From the NCBI GenBank assembly GCA_902793875.1, contig CADBFL010000041.1, positions 1 through 10,885 on the forward strand: 10,885 bases of DNA. Reading direction: 5' to 3'. Of the stretch, positions 1 to 5,854 are shown piece after piece (within the stretch, counting starts at the first letter, position 1; each line of letters begins with the position of its first letter). The DNA comes from an uncultured Eubacteriales bacterium. GTDB lineage: Bacteria; Bacillota; Clostridia; Peptostreptococcales; Anaerovoracaceae. The position numbers and the translations under genes are program-made. The notes under the pieces are model-generated. The model was not told the origin of the DNA. It made no database searches and saw only the letters and a program-made list of their open reading frames with translations.

Positions 1-771
1 GGCTGTGTGGATCTTGCCAGATACTGCCTTACGACTCTGGGACTCGAGGAGGATGTGACATACCGTCTGTCCAAATGGGATCCCGAGCACGCAGAGGACT
101 ACCTCGGAACCGCGGAGGAATGGGAATACAATGAAGGATTCATAAGGCGCATACTTGACGAATCCGGCATCGAATATACCGAAGCTGTCGGAGAGGCTGC
201 GTTCTACGGACCTAAACTCGATATACAGGCGAAGAACGTATACGGCAAAGAGGATACGATGATCACCATCCAGCTCGATACAGTGCTTGCCGAGAGATAC
301 GACATGTACTTCATCGACAGGGACGGCCAGAAGAAGCGTCCGTACATCATCCACCGCACATCGATAGGATGCTATGAGCGTACTCTGGCGTGGATGATAG
401 AAAAGTATGCGGGCAATCTGCCTACATGGCTCTGCCCTGAGCAGGTCAGGATACTGCCTATCTCCGACAAGGTCGCGGATTACGCCGAAGAGGTCCGCAA
501 AGAGCTCCGCAGGAACGGCGTTGACGTTACTGTAGATGACAGCAGCGAGCGCATCGGATACAAGGTGCGCAAGGCGCAGATGGAGAAGGTGCCTTACATG
601 CTGGTGCTCGGCGCCAAGGAAGCCGAAGAGGGCAACGTATCCGTACGCTCGAGATACCTCGGCGACGAGGGCGTAAAGCCTCTGTCGGAATTCGTATCCG
701 CTCTCTGCGAGGAGATACGCACGAAGGAGATCCGGAAAATAGAGAAAAAGGACGACGACAAAAAAGCATAA
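1..771 (+). CDS. thrS: Threonyl-tRNA synthetase, C-terminal part (5' end outside window)
   Basis: This class II aminoacyl-tRNA synthetase charges tRNA-Thr in the cytoplasm. The reading frame is open from base 1, so the start lies upstream and only about 256 codons are seen. Family landmarks in order are GEAAFYGPKLD (window codons about 63-73), the TIQLD segment, motif 3 as HRTSIGCYERTLAW (about 119-132), and then PTWLCPEQVRILPISD, which opens the anticodon-binding domain. That domain continues through ERIGYKVRKAQMEKVPYMLVLG, close to the E. coli pattern. The HRTSIGCYER form, in place of HRALLGSFER, is what I recall from one clostridial ThrRS subtype. The protein ends in a highly charged Lys/Asp tail. 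The stop is TAA at 769-771, followed by a 52-base gap to pyrH. The N-terminal TGS and editing domains cannot be judged here. Identification is secure. Confidence 0.95.
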   Translation, partial: GCVDLARYCLTTLGLEEDVTYRLSKWDPEHAEDYLGTAEEWEYNEGFIRRILDESGIEYTEAVGEAAFYGPKLDIQAKNVYGKEDTMITIQLDTVLAERYDMYFIDRDGQKKRPYIIHRTSIGCYERTLAWMIEKYAGNLPTWLCPEQVRILPISDKVADYAEEVRKELRRNGVDVTVDDSSERIGYKVRKAQMEKVPYMLVLGAKEAEEGNVSVRSRYLGDEGVKPLSEFVSALCEEIRTKEIRKIEKKDDDKKA

Positions 772-823
772 TATATGTTATTATTAATGTCAGGATTCAT
801 AACGGAGAAAAGGTAGAAAAAAT

Positions 824-1528
824 ATGTCTGTAAAGTACAAAAGAGTACTGATAAAAGTAAGCGGAGAAGCTCTTGCGGGCGAGGATAAATTCGGCGTCAA
901 TGACGTGCAGCTCGAAAAGGTCGCAAGGCAGATCAAAGAGATCCATGACGCAGGAGTCGAGGTCGGCATCGTGGTCGGAGGAGGCAATTTCTTCCGGGGC
1001 CGCACAGGAGGCAGCATAGACAAGCCGACGGCCGATTACATGGGCATGCTGGCTACGGTCATGAACGGCCTGGCTCTTCAGGACGCTCTTCTGAGCGTTG
1101 GCTGCGAAGCAAAGCTAATGACCTCGATCGAGATCAGGGACATGGCCGAAGGCTACGCCAGGCGCAGGGCCCTCGACTATCTCGAAGAGGGCAAAGTGGT
1201 GGTCTTCGGAGGAGGCACGGGAAGCCCGTTCTTCACCACCGATACCACTGCGGCTTTAAGAGCGGCCGAGATCGGAGCCGATGTGCTGCTTCTTGCAAAG
1301 AGCGTCGATGCTGTTTATTCCTCGGATCCCGACATCGATCCGGATGCCGAGAGGTATACCGAGCTCTCGTACATGGACATCATCGACAGAGACCTCAAGG
1401 TCATGGATCTGACGGCCGCCACGCTGTGCAAGGACACGGGTACGAAGATATACGTATTCGCGCTCGCAGAAGAAGGCAATCTGATGAAAGTCATAAACGG
1501 AGAAAACACAGGAACACTCATTCAATAG
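824..1528 (+). CDS. pyrH: UMP kinase (uridylate kinase)
   Basis: PyrH phosphorylates UMP to UDP with ATP in pyrimidine nucleotide synthesis; it is a cytoplasmic hexamer of the amino-acid-kinase fold. The 234-residue product matches the usual length (about 235-245). Visible motifs are KVSGEAL (residues 11-17), VGGGNFFRGR (51-60), DYMGMLATVMNGLALQDAL (71-89), and GGGTGSPFFTTDTTAALRAAEI (119-140), which contains the UMP-binding TTDT. KSVDAVYSSDP (149-159) and MDLTAATLC (174-182) follow. The ATG is preceded by GGAGAAAAGG, a usable ribosome binding site. The stop TAG at 1526-1528 runs straight into the GGAGG of the frr ribosome binding site, so the two genes are tightly coupled. In most Firmicutes rpsB-tsf precedes pyrH; here thrS does. 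Confidence 0.97.
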   Translation: MSVKYKRVLIKVSGEALAGEDKFGVNDVQLEKVARQIKEIHDAGVEVGIVVGGGNFFRGRTGGSIDKPTADYMGMLATVMNGLALQDALLSVGCEAKLMTSIEIRDMAEGYARRRALDYLEEGKVVVFGGGTGSPFFTTDTTAALRAAEIGADVLLLAKSVDAVYSSDPDIDPDAERYTELSYMDIIDRDLKVMDLTAATLCKDTGTKIYVFALAEEGNLMKVINGENTGTLIQ

Positions 1529-1537
1529 GAGGCAAAC

Positions 1538-2086
1538 ATGGCAAAGAAATCACTCGAAGAGAGAATAGAAGGCGCCAAGGGCTACCTTAAGGAGAATCTC
1601 AACACGGTAAGAGCGGGAAGGGCCAACCCGGCGCTTCTCGACAAGATCACTGTCGACTACTACGGCACGCCTACACCTCTGAAGGCGCTTGCCAACGTAT
1701 CGGTGCCTGATCCGAGGACTCTCATGATCTCGCCGTTCGACCCTAAGTCGGTGGCTGATATCGAAAGAGCCATACTCGAGGCCAACGTCGGCATCACTCC
1801 TTCCAATGACGGCAAGGTCATCAGGCTTGCCATCCCGCAGCTGACCGAGGAGAGGCGCAAGGAACTCACAAAGGTAGTCAAGGGCTACGGCGAGGACGCC
1901 AAGGTAGCTGTCAGGAACCTGAGACGCGATGTGAACGACGAGCTCAAGAAGGCTGAAAAGGCCGGCGAACTGACAGAGGACGATCTCAAGGACGAGCTCG
2001 AAGAGACTCAGAAAACGATCGAGAAGGCGATCAAGGAGATCGACGAGATCATCGGCGAGAAAGAAAAGGAGCTCATGGAGGTATAG
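1538..2086 (+). CDS. frr: Ribosome recycling factor
   Basis: RRF works with EF-G to split post-termination ribosomes in the cytoplasm. The 182-residue length is almost the family norm (about 185). Hallmarks are TVRAGRANPALLDKI (residues 23-37), VDYYGTPTPL (39-48), ISPFDPK (64-70), ITPSNDGKVIRLAIPQLTEERRKEL (86-110) and AKVAVRNLRRDVNDELK (121-137). The C-terminal helix is very rich in Lys and Glu, as expected for the long three-helix bundle. The ATG lies 8 bases after a strong GGAGG that overlaps the end of pyrH. The pyrH-frr pairing is conserved across bacteria. A 72-base gap with a perfect hairpin separates it from the proposed uppS start. Confidence 0.97.
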   Translation: MAKKSLEERIEGAKGYLKENLNTVRAGRANPALLDKITVDYYGTPTPLKALANVSVPDPRTLMISPFDPKSVADIERAILEANVGITPSNDGKVIRLAIPQLTEERRKELTKVVKGYGEDAKVAVRNLRRDVNDELKKAEKAGELTEDDLKDELEETQKTIEKAIKEIDEIIGEKEKELMEV

Positions 2087-2110
2087 CCCCCGCAATAATA
2101 CGGCAGGCTG

Positions 2111-2132
2111 AGCGTGGCAGTTTTGCCACGCT
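2111..2132 (+). promoter_or_regulatory. Perfect 9-bp inverted repeat (hairpin) between frr and uppS
   Basis: The arms AGCGTGGCA (2111-2119) and TGCCACGCT (2124-2132) are exact reverse complements around the loop GTTT. The following bases, TACTGTTTGAAC, are not a clean U-run, so it is at best a weak intrinsic terminator; it could also be an mRNA stability or attenuation element. It also covers the GTG at 2114, the longest possible uppS start, which argues against that start being used. The repeat is certain; its function is inferred. Confidence 0.55.
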
Positions 2133-2158
2133 TACTGTTTGAACAGGGAACCGGAAAA

Positions 2159-2890
2159 ATGGAAAAAAGACCTTTTCCCACGCATGTGGGGATCATAATG
2201 GACGGCAACGGCAGATGGGCAAAGGCCCATAACGTGCCCCGCGTGATGGGACACAACGCCGGCATGCAGTCGATGAAAAAGATAGTCATCGCTTCTTCCA
2301 ACCTGGGCGTAAAGTATCTTACGGTATACGCGTTCTCGACGGAAAACTGGAAGCGCAGCACCGAAGAGGTGAACGGCATATTCAATCTGATCGTCAAGTA
2401 CGTCAATTCCGAACTCGAGGAGCTCGATGAGAACAACGTCCATATAAACATCTTCGGCGAATATGACATGCTGCCGAAGGCTTCTGTGGACGCCATCGAC
2501 AAAATGGTCGGAAGGCTCCATGACAACGACGGTCTCGTTTTCAACATCGCGCTCAATTACGGCGGAAGGGACGAGATCTTAAGAAGCGTGAAGGAGCTTG
2601 CGAGAGAATGCGCCGAGGAGGGAAGGGATCCTTCGGAGCTCACCGAAGACGATATATCGGCTCATCTTTACTCGGGGAGCGCCCGCTTTGACGTGCCCGA
2701 CCCCGATCTCATCATCAGGACGAGCGGAGAAGAGCGCATGTCGAACTTCCTCACATGGCAGGCCGCGTACAGCGAGCTGATGTTCACTGACACGCTCTGG
2801 CCGGATTTCACGCCTGAAGAATACAGGGAGATGCTCGAAGCTTATGCGGACCGCGACAGAAGGTTCGGCGGACGCAAGGAGGCAAAATAA
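2159..2890 (+). CDS. uppS: Undecaprenyl diphosphate synthase (cis-prenyltransferase)
   Basis: UppS extends farnesyl diphosphate with isopentenyl diphosphate units to make the C55 carrier lipid for peptidoglycan and other envelope polymers. With the ATG at 2159 the protein has 243 residues, near the usual 245-255. Key segments are HVGIIMDGNGRWAK (9-22, catalytic Asp15), GHNAG (31-35), YAFSTENWKR (57-66), LNYGGRDEI (132-140), DPDLIIRTSGE (181-191, Arg187) and SNFLTWQAAYSELMFTDTLWPDF (195-217, Glu206). Arg193 completes the diphosphate-binding set. A GTG 15 codons upstream (2114) would lengthen the frame, but it lies inside a hairpin and the added residues match no part of the family. AGGGAACCGG just before 2159 can act as the ribosome binding site. 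The stop TAA directly abuts the cdsA ATG. Confidence 0.95.
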   Translation: MEKRPFPTHVGIIMDGNGRWAKAHNVPRVMGHNAGMQSMKKIVIASSNLGVKYLTVYAFSTENWKRSTEEVNGIFNLIVKYVNSELEELDENNVHINIFGEYDMLPKASVDAIDKMVGRLHDNDGLVFNIALNYGGRDEILRSVKELARECAEEGRDPSELTEDDISAHLYSGSARFDVPDPDLIIRTSGEERMSNFLTWQAAYSELMFTDTLWPDFTPEEYREMLEAYADRDRRFGGRKEAK

Positions 2891-3718
2891 ATGAAGACAA
2901 GAATCATATCCGGACTTATAATGGCGCCGCTGCTGATACTTCTGTATCTGGGCGGATGGTGGCTCTGGGGCGCGGCTCTTCTCATAGCGATGGTCGGCCT
3001 GCAGGAATTCTACAAGGGATGGGAAAACATCGATGTCCATCCGTCGAAGGAGATCGGGCTCATCATGACGGTGCTGCTCTTCGTGACGGCCGTCCCTTAC
3101 GATATCAGGGGGTCTCAGACCGTGCCGCGCTTCTACGAGAACATGGTGTACATATGCATATGGCTCTTCATAGCGGTCGCGGCGGGACTCATCTACGGAT
3201 GGAAGATCGACAGGCGCGGGCCTTACGATGCGATAGCGACGGTCACGGGACTTGTGTACATACCGTTTTTTACATATCACATGATACTGATCGACATGAC
3301 CGAATACAGGCTGTTCATCTGGATAGTCATCATAGCGGCGTTCGGCTCCGACATATTCGCGTACTTTACGGGCTACTTCCTCGGAAAGCACAAGATGGCG
3401 CCGAACCTCAGCCCTAAAAAGACCATCGAGGGAGCTGTCGGAGGACTGGTCGCAAGCTCTCTGCTCGCCTGGCTCTTCGGATTCATCTTTATGAAAGACA
3501 TGGCACCTGTCTGCCTCGCGCTCGGACTCTTCGGAGGAGCCGCCGGCATGGCGGGCGACCTCACGGCCTCGGCCTTCAAGCGCAAGATGGGCATCAAGGA
3601 CTACGGCAACCTCATACCGGGACACGGCGGGATCATGGACAGATTCGACAGCGTCATCTTCGTTGCTCCGGTCGTGTACTACGCGATATGCGCCATGACG
3701 GGCATACTGTCCGTATAG
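2891..3718 (+). CDS. cdsA: Phosphatidate cytidylyltransferase (CDP-diglyceride synthase)
   Basis: CdsA is an integral membrane enzyme that makes CDP-diacylglycerol from phosphatidic acid and CTP, the branch point of phospholipid synthesis. The 275-residue protein is mostly hydrophobic with about 7-8 likely membrane segments (for example residues 8-35, 55-70, 86-102, 140-160, 185-200 and 205-222). The conserved core is GSDIFAYFTG (152-161), LSPKKTIEGAVGG (173-185) and the full signature SAFKRKMGIKDYGNLIPGHG (227-246) followed by GIMDRFD (247-253), with metal-binding Asp residues. AAGGAGG lies 8 bases before the ATG and overlaps the end of uppS, so translation is probably coupled. In most Firmicutes dxr follows; here the next gene is rseP. 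Confidence 0.96.
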   Translation: MKTRIISGLIMAPLLILLYLGGWWLWGAALLIAMVGLQEFYKGWENIDVHPSKEIGLIMTVLLFVTAVPYDIRGSQTVPRFYENMVYICIWLFIAVAAGLIYGWKIDRRGPYDAIATVTGLVYIPFFTYHMILIDMTEYRLFIWIVIIAAFGSDIFAYFTGYFLGKHKMAPNLSPKKTIEGAVGGLVASSLLAWLFGFIFMKDMAPVCLALGLFGGAAGMAGDLTASAFKRKMGIKDYGNLIPGHGGIMDRFDSVIFVAPVVYYAICAMTGILSV

Positions 3719-3723
3719 AAATA

Positions 3724-3743
3724 ATGTAAAGAAAACTTTACAT
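3724..3743 (+). promoter_or_regulatory. Perfect 8-bp inverted repeat between cdsA and rseP
   Basis: ATGTAAAG (3724-3731) and CTTTACAT (3736-3743) are exact reverse complements separated by AAAA. The element begins 5 bases after the cdsA stop and ends 6 bases before the rseP ribosome binding site. As RNA it is an A/U-rich and modest hairpin without a U-tract, so a terminator role is unlikely. As DNA it is a TGTAAAG-N4-CTTTACA dyad that could be a repressor operator or a scar of a lost gene. It lies where dxr would normally be. I cannot assign a regulator. Confidence 0.5.
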
Positions 3744-3749
3744 ACTGTC

Positions 3750-3755
3750 AGGAGA
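3750..3755 (+). promoter_or_regulatory. Ribosome binding site fixing the TTG start of rseP
   Basis: AGGAGA lies 8 bases before the TTG at 3764. No ATG or GTG in frame lies nearby upstream, and the first internal ATG (codon 10) would cut off most of the first membrane segment carrying the HExxH motif. The TTG is therefore the supported start. Confidence 0.75.
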
Positions 3756-3763
3756 ACAAAAAC

Positions 3764-4777
3764 TTGAAAACAGCAATTTTATTCGTACTGATGCTGCTGG
3801 TGCTGGTCATCCCTCACGAGTGGGGGCACATGATGGTGGCCAGGTGGTGCGGCGTCAAAATAAAGGAATTCTCGGTCGGCATGGGACCGCTCATATTCAA
3901 GAAAAAGAAGGGGGATACCCAGTACTCCCTGAGACTTCTTCCTCTGGGCGGATACTGCATGATGGAGGGCGAAGAGGAGGCTGTTGACAGCCCGACCTCT
4001 TACAGCAGCAAGACATATCCGCAGAAGATAGCGATCCTTCTGGCCGGAGTCACGATGAACGTGATAATAGCGGTCATCGCGGTCTCCGTAGCTTTATGGA
4101 TAGGCGGAGCTCTCACCAATACTCTCGGCGGGGTCACGCAGGGTTCGCCTGCGGCGGCGGCCGGTCTTGAAGCCGGCGACACCATCGTCGCGGTCAACGG
4201 AAAAGAGACTCCGGAGTGGGAGAACGTCGTAGCGGCAATCGACGGCTATAAAAAGGGGGATGCTCCCCTTGAGGTCACATACGAGCGCGACGGCAGCGAG
4301 AAGACCGTCAGCGTGACGCCTGAATACAACAGTGAAAGAAAGGCGTACATGCTCGGCATCACCGCCGGCGTCACACATGACTTCTTCAAAACCGCGGTGC
4401 ACGGGCCTGCCGCGACATGGGAACTCGCCAAGGCCATGCTGCAGGGCTTCAAGATGCTATTTTCGGGGCAGCTGCACAAGAATGATGTTGCGGGGCCTGT
4501 GGGACTTGTGAGAGTCGTCGACCAGGCTTCGGATTACGGGATAGCGCCTTATCTGATGCTGCTCGCTCTTGTGAGCCTCAACCTCGCGTTCTTCAATCTC
4601 CTCCCGATACCGGGACTCGACGGAGGCAAGATATTCTTCATCATACTCAAGATCATCTCGGGAGGCAGGATAAACGACGACATGGAATACAAGGCGACGG
4701 TCGTGGGAATGGCGGTCCTGCTGATGCTGTTCGTTCTGATAACAGTAAACGATGTGATGAATATATTCGGGAAATAA
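3764..4777 (+). CDS. rseP: Site-2 intramembrane zinc metalloprotease (RseP/RasP family)
   Basis: This M50-family protease cuts membrane-spanning segments, for example anti-sigma factors or leftover signal peptides, within the cytoplasmic membrane. The 337-residue protein starts at TTG. The first membrane segment (residues 3-17) leads to the zinc-binding HEWGH (18-22, catalytic Glu19); the Trp replaces the more usual Phe or Leu. Next come GVKIKEFSVGMGP (30-42), RLLPLGGYCMMEGEE (57-71), a second membrane segment (about 88-115) and one PDZ domain (about 118-200, with SPAAAAGLEAGDTIVAVNG). The C-terminal core has NLLPIPGLDGGK (278-289), in which Asp286 is the third zinc ligand, and a final membrane segment (about 309-330). 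A single PDZ domain is typical of Gram-positive members. Its place before ispG and polC is a standard clostridial arrangement. Confidence 0.95.
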   Translation: MKTAILFVLMLLVLVIPHEWGHMMVARWCGVKIKEFSVGMGPLIFKKKKGDTQYSLRLLPLGGYCMMEGEEEAVDSPTSYSSKTYPQKIAILLAGVTMNVIIAVIAVSVALWIGGALTNTLGGVTQGSPAAAAGLEAGDTIVAVNGKETPEWENVVAAIDGYKKGDAPLEVTYERDGSEKTVSVTPEYNSERKAYMLGITAGVTHDFFKTAVHGPAATWELAKAMLQGFKMLFSGQLHKNDVAGPVGLVRVVDQASDYGIAPYLMLLALVSLNLAFFNLLPIPGLDGGKIFFIILKIISGGRINDDMEYKATVVGMAVLLMLFVLITVNDVMNIFGK

Positions 4778-4780
4778 AAA

Positions 4781-5848
4781 ATGTCAGTAAAAGTATATTG
4801 CGGCGATGTCGCCATCGGAGGCGGCGCGCCGGTATCGATACAGTCGATGACCAATACGGATACCAGGGACACGAAAGCCCTGGTGAGGCAGATCGGGGAG
4901 CTCGCCGACGCGGGCTGTCAGATCGTGCGCTGCGCGATACCCGACATGGAGGCGGCAGAGTCCTTCGGCAGGGCGAAGAAGCTGGTCAGGGTGCCTCTTG
5001 TCGCCGACATACACTTCGACCACAGGCTCGCCATAGCCGCGATCGAGGCAGGAGCCGACAAGATAAGGATCAATCCGGGCAACATAGGCAGCACGGAAAA
5101 CGTAAGAGCTGTCGTCGAAAAGGCGAAGGAGAGGGGCATACCCATCCGCGTCGGAGTCAACTCCGGCTCGCTTCAGAAGGACATTCTGAACAAATACGGC
5201 GGAGTGACGGCTGACGCTCTTGCCGAGAGCGGCGCCGGCATGGTCAGATACATAGAGGACCTGGGTTACGACAGGCTCGTAGTGTCCATAAAGTCCTCGA
5301 ACGTGAAGATGAACTACGACGCCCACATGAAGCTGAAGGAGCTTACCGATGCCGCGATACACATTGGGATCACGGAGTCGGGGACCCCTCGAAACGGCGA
5401 ACTCAAATCCGCGATAGGCATAGGCTCGCTGCTGCTTGCCGGCATAGGCGATACGATGAGGGTGTCTCTTACGGCTGATCCTGTAAAGGAAGTCCTCTTC
5501 GCCCGCCGCATACTCGAGACGGTCGGGCTCAGGGAAAAGGCCATAGAAGTCGTGTCATGCCCTACGTGCGGCAGGACCGAGATAGACCTAATAGGGCTTG
5601 CAAATGAAGCTGAAGAAAGGCTGATGCCCGTTGCCCGGAAAAGAGCCGACGCGGGACTGAGGCCTCTTAAGATAGCCGTCATGGGATGCGCTGTCAACGG
5701 TCCGGGAGAGAGCCGCGAGGCGGACTACGGCATCGCGGGCGGCAGGGGCGAGGGCCTCGTGTTCAGCCACGGCGATATCATCGAAAAGGTGCCGGAGGAC
5801 AGGCTCATAGACAGGCTGGTCGAGCTCGCCGGATCAGAGACCGAATAA
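4781..5848 (+). CDS. ispG: 4-hydroxy-3-methylbut-2-enyl diphosphate synthase (flavodoxin/ferredoxin-dependent)
   Basis: IspG is a [4Fe-4S] enzyme of the MEP pathway that converts the cyclic diphosphate MEcPP to HMBPP, giving precursors of isopentenyl diphosphate. The 355 residues begin close to the family core, with VYCGDVAIGGGAPVSIQSMT (5-24). The TIM-barrel part contains DIHFDHRLA (76-84) and KIRINPGNIG (94-103). The C-terminal iron-sulfur domain has CPTCGRTEIDL (260-270) and GCAVNGPGE (302-310). Cys260, Cys263, Cys303 and Glu310 are the four expected cluster ligands. The start is 3 bases after rseP, with only a weak GGGAAA upstream, so translation is probably coupled. Its presence implies an MEP pathway even though dxr is absent from the neighbourhood. 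Confidence 0.96.
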   Translation: MSVKVYCGDVAIGGGAPVSIQSMTNTDTRDTKALVRQIGELADAGCQIVRCAIPDMEAAESFGRAKKLVRVPLVADIHFDHRLAIAAIEAGADKIRINPGNIGSTENVRAVVEKAKERGIPIRVGVNSGSLQKDILNKYGGVTADALAESGAGMVRYIEDLGYDRLVVSIKSSNVKMNYDAHMKLKELTDAAIHIGITESGTPRNGELKSAIGIGSLLLAGIGDTMRVSLTADPVKEVLFARRILETVGLREKAIEVVSCPTCGRTEIDLIGLANEAEERLMPVARKRADAGLRPLKIAVMGCAVNGPGESREADYGIAGGRGEGLVFSHGDIIEKVPEDRLIDRLVELAGSETE

Positions 5849-5854
5849 AACATA

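Noticed and set aside
772..823. A promoter for pyrH in the AT-rich gap after thrS
   Set aside because: TATTAT-like strings are present but no credible -35 box lies at the right distance.
2114..2158. GTG at 2114 as the start of uppS
   Set aside because: It lies inside the left arm of a perfect hairpin, has no good ribosome binding site, and adds 15 residues not expected in the family.
2579..3625. A 348-codon open frame on the - strand across uppS and cdsA
   Set aside because: It overlaps two well-identified genes, has no ribosome binding site of note and reads as a shadow rich in His, Arg and Glu.
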